Notes: a model not told the origin generated them from the sequence alone. A stretch of DNA of 64,000 bases from Burkholderia humptydooensis (GCF_001513745.1 NZ_CP013380.1:3658001-3722000); one strand, 5' to 3'; counted from the first letter of the stretch, positions 34,553 to 44,345 are shown. Translations and numbers: made by a program.

Positions 34553-34693
34553 TCAGGACGTGGACGCAATCCACTGCCTGACGACGGCACCCACAAAGAA
34601 AACGGCGACGACGATGAGCAGGATCAAGAGCAGCCGCCTGTTGCCCGCGCGAATCTCGTCGGGCGTTCGCCTTTTTTGTGAATTCCGGGTCAT
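34553..34693 (-). CDS. Small membrane protein, cytochrome oxidase small assembly type
   Basis: A 46-codon gene between ctaD and ctaG. Product: basic start MTRNSQKRRTPDEIRAGNRR, then one hydrophobic segment (LLLILLIVVAVFFVGAVV) and a short tail RQWIASTS. This matches short proteins annotated as cytochrome oxidase small assembly protein in the same position in related bacteria. Its stop is 21 bp before the ctaG start. The segment order suggests an N-in anchor; function unproven. Confidence 0.78.
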   Translation of the reverse strand: MTRNSQKRRTPDEIRAGNRRLLLILLIVVAVFFVGAVVRQWIASTS

Positions 34694-34761
34694 GCGAATT
34701 TTTTCGTTCGGGTTGGCGCCGCCCGCGTCGTGCGACGCGGGCGGCGAACGCCATCAAACCA

Positions 34762-36369
34762 TTACTCGACCGTCGGCGGATGCTCGAACGTGTGGAACGG
34801 AGCCGGGCTCGGCACCGTCCACTCGAGGCCCGTCGCGCCGTCCCACGGCTTGTCGGAAGCACGCTCGAGCTCGCCGCCGCCGCGATACGCGGGCAGCACG
34901 ACCGCGAACAGGAAGTACACCTGCGCGAGGCCGAAGCCGAACGCGCCGATCGTCGCGAGCTGGTTGAAATCGGTGAACTGCGCCGGGTAGTCCGCATAGC
35001 GGCGCGGCATGCCCGCGAGCCCCACGAAGTGCATCGGGAAGAACGTGATGTTGAAGAAGATCATCGACGACCAGAAATGGATCTTCCCGCGCGTCTCGTT
35101 GTACATCCAGCCGGTCCACTTCGGCGCCCAGTAGTACCAGCCGGCGAAGAGCGCGAACAGCGAACCCGCGACGAGCACGTAGTGGAAGTGCGCGACGACG
35201 AAGTACGTGCCGTGGTACTGGATGTCGAGCGGCGCCATCGCGAGCATCAGGCCCGTGAAGCCGCCCATCGTGAACACGAACAGGAAGCCGATCGCGAACA
35301 GCATCGGCGTCTCGAACGTGAGCGAGCCGCGCCACATCGTGGCCGTCCAGTTGAACACCTTCACGCCCGTCGGCACCGCGATCAGCATCGTCGCGTACAT
35401 GAAGAACAACTGGCCCGTCACCGGCATGCCGGTCGCGAACATGTGGTGCGCCCAGACCATGAACGACAGGATCGCGATCGACGCGGTCGCGTACACCATC
35501 GAGCTGTAGCCGAAGAGGGGCTTGCGCGAGAACGCCGGGATCACCTGCGACACGATCCCGAACGCCGGCAGAATCATGATGTACACCTCGGGGTGGCCGA
35601 AGAACCAGAAGATGTGCTGATACATCACCGGATCGCCGCCGCCCGCCGCGTTGAAGAACGACGTGCCGAAGTGGCGGTCGAACAGCACCATCGTGATCGC
35701 GCCCGCCAGAACAGGCATCACGGCGATCAGCAGGTACGCGGTGATGAGCCACGTCCACGCGAACATCGGCATCTTCATCAGCGTCATGCCCGGCGCGCGC
35801 ATGTTCAGGACCGTCACGACGATGTTGATCCCGCCCATGATCGACGACGCGCCCATGATGTGCACCGCGAAGATCGCGAAATCCATGCCCGGACCCATCT
35901 GCGTCGACAGCGGCGCGTACAGCGTCCAGCCGGCGGCCGTCGCGCCGCCCGGCGCGAAGAACGAGCCGACCAGCAGCACCGCCGCGACGGGCAGCAGCCA
36001 GAAGCTGAAGTTGTTCATCCGCGCGAACGCCATGTCCGACGCGCCGATCTGCAGCGGAATCATCCAGTTCGCGAAGCCGACGAACGCCGGCATGATCGCG
36101 CCGAACACCATGATGAGCCCGTGCATCGTCGTCAACTGATTGAAGAACTCGGGCCGCATGATCTGCAGGCCCGGCTCGAACAGCTCGGCGCGAATCGCGA
36201 GCGCCATCACGCCGCCCGACAGGAACATGATGAACGAGAACAGCAGGTACAGCGTACCGATATCCTTGTGGTTGGTGGCGAACAGCCAGCGCCGCCAGCC
36301 GTGCGGGGTTTCGTGCGCGTGGTCGTCGTGCGCGTGGCCCGCGGCTACGTCGTGCCCGATGCTAGACAT
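34762..36369 (-). CDS. ctaD: Cytochrome c oxidase subunit I (aa3)
   Basis: A 535-aa, twelve-segment heme-copper oxidase core. Heme ligands include the His of TTMHGLIMVFG and the HFHYV pair. CuB ligands are in WFFGHPEVYIMILP (with the His-Tyr crosslink pair) and the HHMF motif. The K-path and D-path features of A-type oxidases are present (GHPEVY, and the N-terminal Asn/Asp segment). Follows ctaC by 43 bp. Confidence 0.98.
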   Translation of the reverse strand: MSSIGHDVAAGHAHDDHAHETPHGWRRWLFATNHKDIGTLYLLFSFIMFLSGGVMALAIRAELFEPGLQIMRPEFFNQLTTMHGLIMVFGAIMPAFVGFANWMIPLQIGASDMAFARMNNFSFWLLPVAAVLLVGSFFAPGGATAAGWTLYAPLSTQMGPGMDFAIFAVHIMGASSIMGGINIVVTVLNMRAPGMTLMKMPMFAWTWLITAYLLIAVMPVLAGAITMVLFDRHFGTSFFNAAGGGDPVMYQHIFWFFGHPEVYIMILPAFGIVSQVIPAFSRKPLFGYSSMVYATASIAILSFMVWAHHMFATGMPVTGQLFFMYATMLIAVPTGVKVFNWTATMWRGSLTFETPMLFAIGFLFVFTMGGFTGLMLAMAPLDIQYHGTYFVVAHFHYVLVAGSLFALFAGWYYWAPKWTGWMYNETRGKIHFWSSMIFFNITFFPMHFVGLAGMPRRYADYPAQFTDFNQLATIGAFGFGLAQVYFLFAVVLPAYRGGGELERASDKPWDGATGLEWTVPSPAPFHTFEHPPTVE

Positions 36370-36412
36370 GAGAATCTCCTAATGCGAATACGTCGACAAA
36401 CACAGCGACACG

Positions 36413-37966
36413 TCAAGCCGCCGGGCCGATCTCGACCCGCCGGGCTTCCTTCGCGTCCGCCCCGCCCGTGATCGTTTCCGGCTTCTTCAGAATGATGCGC
36501 TCCTGCGCGACGCCGGCCGTCTTCAGCGCGTCGCGCACGGCCTGCGCGCGGCGCCTGGCCAGTTCGGCGTTCGCGTCGGCCGAGCCCGTCTTGTCGGTGA
36601 AGCCTGACAACGCGAGCTTCGCGTCCGGATGCGCCTTCACGTATTCGGCCGCCGCGGCGATCGCGTCCTTCGCGTCCGCCGGCAGCTCGCTCTTGCCCGT
36701 CTCGAAATAGATCGCCGCCGGCAGCGCCTGTGCCTGCGCCGGCGCGGCCGCGCCCGATGCGTCGGCCGCCGGCGCCGCCGCACCGCCGTCCGCCTGCTGC
36801 GCGTCTTCCGGCAGCTTGCCGTTGCGTGCGTCGGCCACCTGCTTCGGCTGCAGCGAGTCGCCCTTGTGGTTGCCCCACGAATTGCGTTCGTACGTGATCA
36901 CCGACGCGATGTCGAGATCCGGCAGCGACGCCCACGACGGCATCGCGCCCTTGCCCTTGAGCACCTGCTCGAGATGGCCGGCGATCGGGCCGTTGACGAT
37001 CTTGCCCCCGTCGAGCGCCGGGAACGCGCCGACGCCCTTGCCGTTCGGCTGGTGGCACACCGCGCAGTTCGCCTTGTAGACTTCCTCGCCGTGCGCCATC
37101 AGCTCGGCGCGCGTATACACCTTGTCCGGATCGACCGCGCCCGCGGCGAGCTTCGCCTTCTGCGCGCTCACCCACTTCGCGTAGTCGTCGTCCGACAGCA
37201 CCTCGACGACGACCGGCATGTACGCGTGCTCCTTGCCGCAGAGCTCCGTGCAGAAGCCGCGGTAGGTGCCGACCTTCTCGGCCTTGAACCAGGTATCGCG
37301 CACGAAGCCCGGAATCGCATCCTGCTTGACGCCGAACGCCGGGACGTACCACGAATGGACGACGTCGTTCGCGGTCGTGATGACGCGGATCTTCTTGTTG
37401 ACCGGCACGACGAGCGGGTGATCGACTTCCTGCAGGTAGGTGTCGCTGATCGGCTGCTGGCCGTTCACTTCGGCGCGCGGCGTCGACAGCGTGGACAGGA
37501 AGCTGATGCCTTCGCCCGGGCCCTTCACGTAGTCGTAGCCCCACTTCCACTGGTAACCGGTGACTTTGACCGTGAGGTCGGCGTTCGTCGTGTCCTTCAT
37601 CGCGACGACGGCCTTCGTGGCGGGCAGCGCCATCAGCACGACGATGATGAACGGCACGATCGTCCAGATGATTTCGACGGTGGTGCTTTCGTGGAAATTG
37701 GCGGCCTTGTGGCCTTTCGACTTGCGGTGCGCGAAGATCGAATAGAACATCACGCCGAACACGCCGACGAAGATCGCTGTACAGAGGATCAGCATCATCG
37801 TGTGGAGGTCGTAGAGCTCCTCGGCGATCTTCGTCGCGGGCGGCTGGAGATTGATCTCGTTGACGCGGGGGCCGCCCGGGCTGTCGCCCACCGCCAGAGC
37901 GGCGCCGGACAAGAGCAGACCGCTGCATGCCAGCACGCCCGTGAGGGCTCGCTTGATTGTTTTCAT
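36413..37966 (-). CDS. ctaC: Cytochrome c oxidase subunit II with cytochrome c and OmpA-like domains
   Basis: 517 aa, far longer than a plain subunit II. Signal peptide (1-26), two membrane segments (about 55-78 and 97-117), then the CuA cupredoxin domain with ligands H204, C239, E241, C243, H247 and M250. Next is a cytochrome c domain (about 287-365; C301-x2-C304-H305), an Ala/Gln/Asp-rich linker (about 388-415), and an OmpA-like domain (about 418-515; YFETGKSELPADA, GFTDKTGSADANAELARRRA). The last could contact peptidoglycan, which would be unusual for an inner-membrane oxidase. AAGGAAG precedes ATG 37966. Second gene after DUF2244. Confidence 0.95.
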   Translation of the reverse strand: MKTIKRALTGVLACSGLLLSGAALAVGDSPGGPRVNEINLQPPATKIAEELYDLHTMMLILCTAIFVGVFGVMFYSIFAHRKSKGHKAANFHESTTVEIIWTIVPFIIVVLMALPATKAVVAMKDTTNADLTVKVTGYQWKWGYDYVKGPGEGISFLSTLSTPRAEVNGQQPISDTYLQEVDHPLVVPVNKKIRVITTANDVVHSWYVPAFGVKQDAIPGFVRDTWFKAEKVGTYRGFCTELCGKEHAYMPVVVEVLSDDDYAKWVSAQKAKLAAGAVDPDKVYTRAELMAHGEEVYKANCAVCHQPNGKGVGAFPALDGGKIVNGPIAGHLEQVLKGKGAMPSWASLPDLDIASVITYERNSWGNHKGDSLQPKQVADARNGKLPEDAQQADGGAAAPAADASGAAAPAQAQALPAAIYFETGKSELPADAKDAIAAAAEYVKAHPDAKLALSGFTDKTGSADANAELARRRAQAVRDALKTAGVAQERIILKKPETITGGADAKEARRVEIGPAA

Positions 37967-38039
37967 AGCTTCCTTACCCAAAATTTCCATTCAAACCCTC
38001 CCCCGTCGCAAGCCGCCCGCTTCACGCCGGCCGCCTCGT

Positions 38040-38528
38040 TCAGCCGCAGCGCGAAAGCGACGCGCGCAGTTCGCGCGCGAACTGCGCGCGCCGGTATTGC
38101 GCGAGGTGCTGCCCGACCACGACGGACTCTCCGCGCGACACCAATGTGACGGGATCGCGCGGCGACGCACCCGGCTCGACCCGCACCCAGCGCGGATTCA
38201 ATTCGATCTGCGTCAGCCGCTCCGCGCTCATCCGCTCGATGACGAGCCGGTGAGGAAACAGCCGGATGCGTTCGTAATCGACTGCATGGCGCGCGTAGAT
38301 GGCAAACGCGACGCCCACCGCCAGCAACTCGACCCCGGTGAAAGGCAGCACGAGCCACGCTCCGCGCCACGACAACAGGACCGCGATCAACAGCGAAAAC
38401 GCCGCGAGCGACACGTAGAACGCCACGAACTGGCGTGGAGACGCCGAGCAGTTGCGCTTCATCAGCCAGTCCGCGAGGACCGGTTCGGCGTCGTGCAACC
38501 CGTCGTGCAACCCGTTCGCTGCTTCCAT
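38040..38528 (-). CDS. DUF2244 membrane protein
   Basis: 162 aa. Cytoplasmic start with WLMKRNCSASPRQF, two adjacent membrane segments (about 38-80), and a C-terminal domain with RIRLFPHRLVIER and NPRWVRVE, as in DUF2244. In many alpha- and beta-proteobacteria it sits beside cox genes; function unknown. First gene behind the operon promoter, 73 bp before ctaC. Confidence 0.85.
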   Translation of the reverse strand: MEAANGLHDGLHDAEPVLADWLMKRNCSASPRQFVAFYVSLAAFSLLIAVLLSWRGAWLVLPFTGVELLAVGVAFAIYARHAVDYERIRLFPHRLVIERMSAERLTQIELNPRWVRVEPGASPRDPVTLVSRGESVVVGQHLAQYRRAQFARELRASLSRCG

Positions 38529-38617
38529 CGCTGCCTCTCGCGAATGGCGTCTGATGCTTGCCCGCATCGGGCCGGCCGTCCTGTATTGTGAGGACCCCCA
38601 GGACGACAAACTGTCGC

Positions 38618-38646
38618 ATTATAGGCGGGTTCAAAGTCATCCACAA
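38618..38646 (-). promoter_or_regulatory. Promoter of DUF2244-ctaC-ctaD operon
   Basis: Minus strand: -35 TTGTGG (38641-38646), 17-bp spacer, -10 TATAAT (38618-38623), about 90 bp before the DUF2244 start. No other comparable match lies between it and ctaC. Confidence 0.7.
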
Positions 38647-38764
38647 GCAAACGGCCATCGCCCGGCGAGCCAAGCGCGACAAGCTTCCCGGCCGTTTTAG
38701 GAGGCTTTTTGCAGCGTCCCTCGGCCGTTAATTTCCGGCATAACGAAAACCCCTCTTTACCGCG

Positions 38765-39730
38765 TCATGAACGCTTCGGCCGCCCTTTGCCGATGTCCTG
38801 CACGCGCACGATGCCGAAGCCTTCCGCCGTCGTGCGCGGCGCCGCCTTCCATGCATGCCCGTAGATCACTTCGAACGTGAGCGGAATCGTTCCGTCGTCG
38901 CGCCGGCGCGCTTCGAGCGCGTCGTACAGCGCCGCGCGCAGGCGGCGCGACGCATGGCCCGACGCGCCGCGCTCGAACGGATACGCGCCGAGGCGGCGCA
39001 CGTCGGCGAGCAGCGAATCGGCGGACTTGTACGTGACGGTCAGCGTCTCCTGGTCCATCACCGGAATCTCGAAGCCGCTCTCGACGAGCATGTCGCCGAG
39101 GTCGTGCATGTCGACGAAATCGATCACGCGCGCGACGGCGCGCGCGCCGCCCGCCGCGGCGGCCGCGTCCGCGCACGCGGCGCGCAGCTCGCGCAGCGTG
39201 TCGGGGCCGAGCGTGCTGAACATCAGCAGCCCGTCGACGCGCAGCACGCGATGCCATTCGGGGAACACGAGATCGGGACGCGCGTGCCAATGCAGCGCGA
39301 AGTTGGACCAGAGGAGATCGAACGCGCCGCTCGCGAACGGCAGCGCGGAGAAATCGGCTTGCGCGACGCGCGGCCCGCGATGGCCGAGCGCTTTCGTGAG
39401 CGTCGCCGGCAGGAACCGGCGCCAGCTCGTCTCGGCCGTGTCGCGCGCGGCCGCGCGCGCGAGCATCCCGCCCGACGCGTCGACGCCGAACACGGGCGCT
39501 TCCGGAAAGCGCGCGCGCAGCAGCGGCAGGTCGTCGCCCGTGCCGCAGCCCGCATCGAGCACGCCCGCCGGGTTCACCTTGATGTAGTCTAGGCGCTCGC
39601 GCATCCGCTGCGCAATCTCGCGCGGCAGGAACGACACGGCGTCGAACGCGGCGGCGCGGCGGTCGAAGATCCGCCGCAAGCGCCGCGGATCGTAGGCCGG
39701 ACGGCCGGTTTTTGCGGAAGCTGGGGACAT
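38765..39730 (-). CDS. BioC-like SAM-dependent methyltransferase
   Basis: 321 aa. Class I methyltransferase fold with VLDAGCGTGDD (SAM motif I), FGVDASGGML and FDLLWSNFALHWH, then RVLRVDGLLMFSTLGPDTLREL, which strongly resembles BioC. BioC methylates malonyl-ACP to begin biotin synthesis. No bio gene lies next to it, so biotin function is probable but not proven. Divergent from comF, 83 bp apart. Confidence 0.82.
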   Translation of the reverse strand: MSPASAKTGRPAYDPRRLRRIFDRRAAAFDAVSFLPREIAQRMRERLDYIKVNPAGVLDAGCGTGDDLPLLRARFPEAPVFGVDASGGMLARAAARDTAETSWRRFLPATLTKALGHRGPRVAQADFSALPFASGAFDLLWSNFALHWHARPDLVFPEWHRVLRVDGLLMFSTLGPDTLRELRAACADAAAAAGGARAVARVIDFVDMHDLGDMLVESGFEIPVMDQETLTVTYKSADSLLADVRRLGAYPFERGASGHASRRLRAALYDALEARRRDDGTIPLTFEVIYGHAWKAAPRTTAEGFGIVRVQDIGKGRPKRS

Positions 39731-39813
39731 GTCGGGCACACTGGCGAAGAGCCCGAAGTATACTCGCTCGCTTCGCGCCATTCAGCGAAGCGGCCCTCCG
39801 CAGGAGCCCGGCG

Positions 39814-40581
39814 ATGGCGAATCCGGCCGTATTGCGCCGCCGCATACGTGCGGCGGCCGCGTGCGTGGGCATTGTCCTGGCACGTTTTTCCGCTGCTGCG
39901 CTGCCGAACCGCTGCGCGTTATGCGGCAATTTGTCACATAGGACAATTTGCGACTGTTGCGACGACGCCTATTGGAATGAGACCCGGCTGCGCTGCTCAC
40001 GCTGCGCGTTGCCGCTGCACGGCGCGCGCGGTGCGATGCACTATTGCTGCGCCGCGTGCGCGAACGCACCGCCGCCGTTCGACGCGACACTCGCGCTCGC
40101 CGACTACCGCGCGCCGCTCGACAGCCTCGCGCTCGACCTGAAGTTCCGCGCGCAGTTCGCGCTCGGCCGCGAATTCGGCGAGCGCCTCGCGCGGCTCGCG
40201 GCGGACGCGCTCGACGGCGCGCCGCCGCTCGACGTGATCGCGCCCGTGCCGCTCGCGCGGCGGCGGCTCGTCGAGCGCGGCTACAACCAGGCGTGGGCGA
40301 TCGCGCGGCCGCTCGCGCGCGCGCTGAAGGTGCGCGCCGATGCGGCGCTCGTTGCGCGCGTGGCCGATACCGCGCCGCAATCGCGGCTCGCGTTCGATGC
40401 GCGGCGCACGAACGTCGCGGCGGCGTTCGACGTCGCGCGGCCGGTCGCGGGGCTGCACGTCGGCATCGTCGACGACGTGATGACGTCGGGCGCGACGCTC
40501 GATGCGCTCGCGCGCAAACTGAAGGATGCGGGCGCGCGGCGCGTGACGAACTTCGTCGCGCTGCGCACCGCGAAGGATTGA
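39814..40581 (+). CDS. comF: ComF-family phosphoribosyltransferase-like protein
   Basis: 255 aa. The N-terminal zinc-ribbon-like cysteines are CALC, CDCC, CSRC and YCCAAC. The PRPP-binding loop is IVDDVMTSGATL, and the ERGYNQ motif is typical of ComF/GntX. Needed for DNA uptake in competent bacteria. CAGGAG lies 8 bp before ATG 39814. Followed by trmL after 61 bp, possibly in one transcript. Confidence 0.92.
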   Translation: MANPAVLRRRIRAAAACVGIVLARFSAAALPNRCALCGNLSHRTICDCCDDAYWNETRLRCSRCALPLHGARGAMHYCCAACANAPPPFDATLALADYRAPLDSLALDLKFRAQFALGREFGERLARLAADALDGAPPLDVIAPVPLARRRLVERGYNQAWAIARPLARALKVRADAALVARVADTAPQSRLAFDARRTNVAAAFDVARPVAGLHVGIVDDVMTSGATLDALARKLKDAGARRVTNFVALRTAKD

Positions 40582-40642
40582 CGGCGCGCCGCGGCGCGGC
40601 CGCCGCACGGGTTCACACGCTTTTCACCGATCGAATCGAATC

Positions 40643-41113
40643 ATGTTCAACGTTGTTCTCGTCGAGCCCGAAATTCCGCCGAACACCGGCAACGTGATCC
40701 GGCTGTGCGCCAACACGGGCGCGCGGCTGCATCTGATCGAGCCGCTCGGCTTTCCGCTCGACGACGCGAAGATGCGCCGCGCGGGGCTCGACTATCACGA
40801 ATACGCGCAGATGCGCGTGCATCGCGACTGGGACGCGTTCGTCGCCGCCGAGGCGCCCGATCCTGCGCGGATGTTCGCGTTCACGACGCGCGGCTCGGGA
40901 CGCTTTCACGACCGCGCGTTCGAGCCGGGCGACTGGTTCGTGTTCGGCCCGGAGACGCGTGGGCTCGCGAGCGCGCTCGTCGAGCGCTTTCCCGCCGGGC
41001 AGCGCGTGCGGCTGCCGATGCGGCCGGGCAATCGCAGCCTCAATCTGTCGAACACGGTCGCGGTCGTCGTGTTCGAGGCGTGGCGGCAGACGGGGTTCGA
41101 AGGCGGGGCTTGA
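40643..41113 (+). CDS. trmL: tRNA (cytidine/uridine-34-2'-O)-methyltransferase
   Basis: A 156-aa SPOUT methyltransferase. N-terminal VVLVEPEIPPNTGNVIRLCANTG, then the knot motifs FGPETRGL and the C-terminal LNLSNTVAVVVFEAWRQ. Methylates the wobble ribose of tRNA-Leu isoacceptors. Length matches E. coli TrmL. Confidence 0.95.
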   Translation: MFNVVLVEPEIPPNTGNVIRLCANTGARLHLIEPLGFPLDDAKMRRAGLDYHEYAQMRVHRDWDAFVAAEAPDPARMFAFTTRGSGRFHDRAFEPGDWFVFGPETRGLASALVERFPAGQRVRLPMRPGNRSLNLSNTVAVVVFEAWRQTGFEGGA

Positions 41114-41333
41114 GCGAATGTCGGCCGCCTGGCGGCGGCGCGAAGCAAACGGCATGCGCGACCCACGCGCACGGAGCGAACGCTGCGTGCGCCTCTCGCA
41201 CGACGCTTCTCGCACGACGTTACGCCGCCGGCCTCCGATCGCCGGCCGATCACAAGCCGATTGCCGGCGCGAGGGCCGCGGCGGGAACCGATCGACGACG
41301 GCGGCGAGCGGCGAGCCGCGAACGAACGCGCGC

Positions 41334-41867
41334 TCAAATACGCGCAAGCGCCGCGCGATAAAGATCGAGCATCGCGTCGGAAAAGCACGCGAATACGATG
41401 CGCTCGAATCGCGCGTCGGCCAATTCGCCCGCGAGCGCGTCGGTCACGGTGCGCACCGCGATCGCAGTCGCGTCGGCCGGCGGAAAGCGATACACGCCGC
41501 AACTGATCGCCGGAAACGCGATCGACGCGCAGCCGGCGCCGGCCGCGACTTCGAGCGAGCGCCGGTAGCACGACGCGAGCAGTTCGGCCTCGCCGCGCCC
41601 GCCGCCGTGCCAGACCGGGCCGACCGTGTGGATCACGTACTTCGCGGGCAAGCGATAGCCTTGCGTGAGCTTCGCGTCGCCCGTCGCGCAGCCGCCGAGC
41701 GTCGCGCATTCCTTCACGAGCCCGGGCCCCGCCGCGCGGTGGATCGCGCCGTCGACGCCGCCGCCGCCCAGCAGCGACGCGTTGGCCGCGTTGACGATCG
41801 CGTCGAGCGCGAGCGTCGTGATGTCGACGACGCGCGCTTCGACCGACGTCGAACCGATGTTCGGCAT
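41334..41867 (-). CDS. Macro-domain protein (O-acetyl-ADP-ribose deacetylase type)
   Basis: 177 aa from ATG 41867, chosen because GGAGG lies 5 nt upstream; longer in-frame ATGs lack such a site. [26 protein letters not shown] is the ADP-ribose-binding loop of MacroD/YmdB-like proteins, and CGVYRFP and [10 protein letters not shown] are also conserved. Likely hydrolyses O-acetyl-ADP-ribose or ADP-ribosyl esters. Stands alone; downstream bases to 41114 hold nothing recognisable. Confidence 0.92.
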   Translation of the reverse strand: MPNIGSTSVEARVVDITTLALDAIVNAANASLLGGGGVDGAIHRAAGPGLVKECATLGGCATGDAKLTQGYRLPAKYVIHTVGPVWHGGGRGEAELLASCYRRSLEVAAGAGCASIAFPAISCGVYRFPPADATAIAVRTVTDALAGELADARFERIVFACFSDAMLDLYRAALARI

Positions 41868-42010
41868 GATGCCCTCCATCGAGTGGATCGCGATGCGCAC
41901 AGCGTACGCCCGCGCGCCCCCGGGCGCACGGAACGCGCGAACGCGGGCGCGCCGCGCAGCGCGCCCGCATTCGTTCGCTTCGGATTGGATTCGATCCGGC
42001 CCGCCGGACC

Positions 42011-43009
42011 CTATTCGGCCTTCGCGTCCCGCCGCAGCAGGCCGCTCACCGCGTCACGCGGCGCGACGCCGTCGAACAGCACCGCGCACACCGCTTCGGT
42101 GATCGGCATGTCGACGCCGCGCTCGCGCGCGATCGACAGCACCGCGCGCGCACACCGCACGCCTTCGGCCACGTGGCCGAGCGCGGCCAGGATGTCGTCG
42201 AGCGAGCGGCCGGCCGCGAGCTGCAGGCCGACGGTCCGGTTGCGCGACAGATCGCCTGTCGCCGTGAGGATCAGGTCGCCGAGCCCCGTGAGGCCCGTGA
42301 ACGTCTCCGCGCGGCCGCCGAGCGCGACGCCCAGGCGCGACATCTCCGCGAGCCCGCGCGTGACGAGCGCCGCGCGCGCGTTGAGGCCGAGGCCCAGGCC
42401 ATCGGCGATACCCGTCGCGATCGCGAGCACATTCTTCACCGCGCCGCCGACCTCGACGCCGACGACGTCGTCGCCCGTGTAGATCCGCATCGCGCCGTGA
42501 TGGAACGCGGCGAGCGTGCGCTCGCGGCACGCGGTCGACGCGCTCGCGACCGTCAGCGCGACGGGCAGCCCCTGCGCAACTTCGCGTGCGAAGCTCGGGC
42601 CCGACAGCACGCCGTAGCTCGCGTGCTCCGGCAGTTCCTCGGCGACCATCTGATGCGGCAGCAGCCGCGTGTCGGCCTCGAAGCCCTTGCAGACCCAGAC
42701 GAAATGAGCGGGCACGCAGCATGCGTCGCGCATCGCGCGGCACAGCGCGCGCAGCCCGGCCACGGGCGCGGCGATCACGCAGAGCGCGCCGTCCGCTTGC
42801 GCGTGCGACAGCGCGGCCGCGAGATCGGCCTCGTAATGCAATGCGGGCGGCAGCGCGACGCCGCCCAGGTAGCGGACGTTCTCGCGCCGCGCGGCAAGCT
42901 CGGCGACGAGCGCCGCGTCGCGCGCCCAGAGCAGCGTATCGTGCCGCGCGGCCAGATGCGCCGCGAGCGCGGTGCCCCATGCGCCGGCGCCGAGAACAGC
43001 GACTTTCAT
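42011..43009 (-). CDS. gpsA: Glycerol-3-phosphate dehydrogenase [NAD(P)+]
   Basis: 332 aa. NAD-binding [10 protein letters not shown] at the N-terminus; [10 protein letters not shown] and the catalytic Lys in [14 protein letters not shown] are GpsA signatures, with GDLILT further on. Makes sn-glycerol-3-P for phospholipids. ATG 43009 fits the conserved MKVAVLGAG start. Last gene of rhodanese-grxC-secB-gpsA, 25 bp after secB. Confidence 0.96.
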   Translation of the reverse strand: MKVAVLGAGAWGTALAAHLAARHDTLLWARDAALVAELAARRENVRYLGGVALPPALHYEADLAAALSHAQADGALCVIAAPVAGLRALCRAMRDACCVPAHFVWVCKGFEADTRLLPHQMVAEELPEHASYGVLSGPSFAREVAQGLPVALTVASASTACRERTLAAFHHGAMRIYTGDDVVGVEVGGAVKNVLAIATGIADGLGLGLNARAALVTRGLAEMSRLGVALGGRAETFTGLTGLGDLILTATGDLSRNRTVGLQLAAGRSLDDILAALGHVAEGVRCARAVLSIARERGVDMPITEAVCAVLFDGVAPRDAVSGLLRRDAKAE

Positions 43010-43034
43010 GCTCAGCACCGGTCGTCGTTCATGC

Positions 43035-43505
43035 TCAGTTCACCGTCGCGCCGCTCGGCACACCGCCTTGCTGCGCGATCTCGGCGAGGCGCTGCTCGTA
43101 CAGCGCCTGGAAGTTGATCTCGGCGAGATGGATCGGCGGGAAGCCCGCGCGCGTGATCGCATCGGCGATGTTCGAGCGCAGGTACGGAAACAGGATCGTC
43201 GGGCATGCGATGCCGCAAAGCGGATCGATCTGCTCGGCCGGGATGTTACGGATGTCGAAAATGCCCGCCTGCTTCGCTTCGACGAGGAACGCGACCTTCT
43301 CGCGCACCTTCGCGGTGACGGTGCCCGCGACGACGATCTCGTAGACCGTGTCGGCGAGGCGCTCGGCTTTCACGTCGACTTCGACTTCAACGGCGGGCAT
43401 CTCCTGCTCGAGGAAGATCGCGGGCGAATTCGGCTGCTCGAGCGACAGATCCTTCAGGTAGATGCGCTGGATGTTGAAGAACGGTTGGTTTTCGACGTCG
43501 GACAT
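43035..43505 (-). CDS. secB: Protein-export chaperone SecB
   Basis: 156 aa. [19 protein letters not shown], the acidic patch of the middle strand (EVEVDV) and [24 protein letters not shown] are typical. Tetrameric cytosolic chaperone that passes preproteins to SecA. It sits between grxC and gpsA, the conserved order grx-secB-gpsA of proteobacteria. Confidence 0.97.
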   Translation of the reverse strand: MSDVENQPFFNIQRIYLKDLSLEQPNSPAIFLEQEMPAVEVEVDVKAERLADTVYEIVVAGTVTAKVREKVAFLVEAKQAGIFDIRNIPAEQIDPLCGIACPTILFPYLRSNIADAITRAGFPPIHLAEINFQALYEQRLAEIAQQGGVPSGATVN

Positions 43506-43621
43506 GGTGGCTCCCTAAAAATGATTTCGTGGCGGCCGGAACCCTCCGGCACGCCCGGTATGATCGCGCCTGGACCGCGCACCGCCCGCAAGACGGCGGC
43601 CGCGCGATGGCTCGCGCCTCG

Positions 43622-43882
43622 TCAGGCGGCTTCGAGAAGCGGCTTCAGGCCGCCTTCGCGGTCGAGTTTCGACAAGTCGTCGTAGCCGCCGACGTGCGTG
43701 TCGCCGATATAGATCTGCGGCACGGTGCGGCGGCCGGTGCGCTCCATCATTTCCGCGCGGCGCGCCGGCTCCTTGTCGATCAGCACCTTCTCGACGTGCT
43801 CGACGCCGCGCAGCTTGAGCAGCCGCTCGGCCTGCATGCAATACGGGCACACCTGCGTGCTGTACATGACCACTTTATTCAC
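43622..43882 (-). CDS. grxC: Glutaredoxin 3
   Basis: 86 aa. Active site C12-PY-C15, then TVPQIYIGDTHVGGYDDL (cis-Pro and glutathione-binding region). GTG at 43882 is taken as start because GGAG sits 7 nt upstream; the first ATG (43867) would remove part of strand 1. Reduces disulfides with glutathione. 11 bp after the rhodanese gene. Confidence 0.93.
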   Translation of the reverse strand: MNKVVMYSTQVCPYCMQAERLLKLRGVEHVEKVLIDKEPARRAEMMERTGRRTVPQIYIGDTHVGGYDDLSKLDREGGLKPLLEAA

Positions 43883-43893
43883 TTCGCCACTCC

Positions 43894-44301
43894 TCATTTG
43901 ACGACCGGCATGCCGGCCTGCTGCCATGCGGCGACGCCGCCCTGCAGCACATGGACGTCCTGATAGCCCGCCTCCTCGACGATCTTGCGCGCCTTTTGCG
44001 ACTGCTGACCGTTCTGGCACACGAGCAGCACGGGCGTAGCCTTGTTCTTCGACAACTGGCCGGCCTTCGCCTGCAGTTCGCCGAACTCGACGGAGCGCGC
44101 GGACGGCAGGTGGCCCGCGCCGTACTCGGCCGCCGGCCGCAGATCGACGACGACCGCGTTGCGGCGGTTGATCAGTTGGGTCGCCTCCGCGGCCGACAGG
44201 CCGCCGCCCCCGCGCCGCAGCGCGGGCCACGCGAGCAGGCCGCCGGAAACCACCAGGATCGCGATGAGCGCGAGGTTCGTGTAATCGGTGAAGAACGTCA
44301 C
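43894..44301 (-). CDS. Membrane-anchored rhodanese-like protein
   Basis: 135 aa: N-terminal membrane segment (about 9-27) and one rhodanese domain with the active Cys95 in LLVCQNGQQS. DLRPAAEYGAGHLPSAR is the CH2A motif. The YibN-like protein preceding grxC-secB is a conserved neighbour in gamma- and beta-proteobacteria. Probable sulfur transfer or thiol role at the membrane. Confidence 0.9.
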   Translation of the reverse strand: MTFFTDYTNLALIAILVVSGGLLAWPALRRGGGGLSAAEATQLINRRNAVVVDLRPAAEYGAGHLPSARSVEFGELQAKAGQLSKNKATPVLLVCQNGQQSQKARKIVEEAGYQDVHVLQGGVAAWQQAGMPVVK

Positions 44302-44345
44302 GGAAAATCCGCCGAAAAAGAGAAATCGGAAAGGGCAATCTTGCC

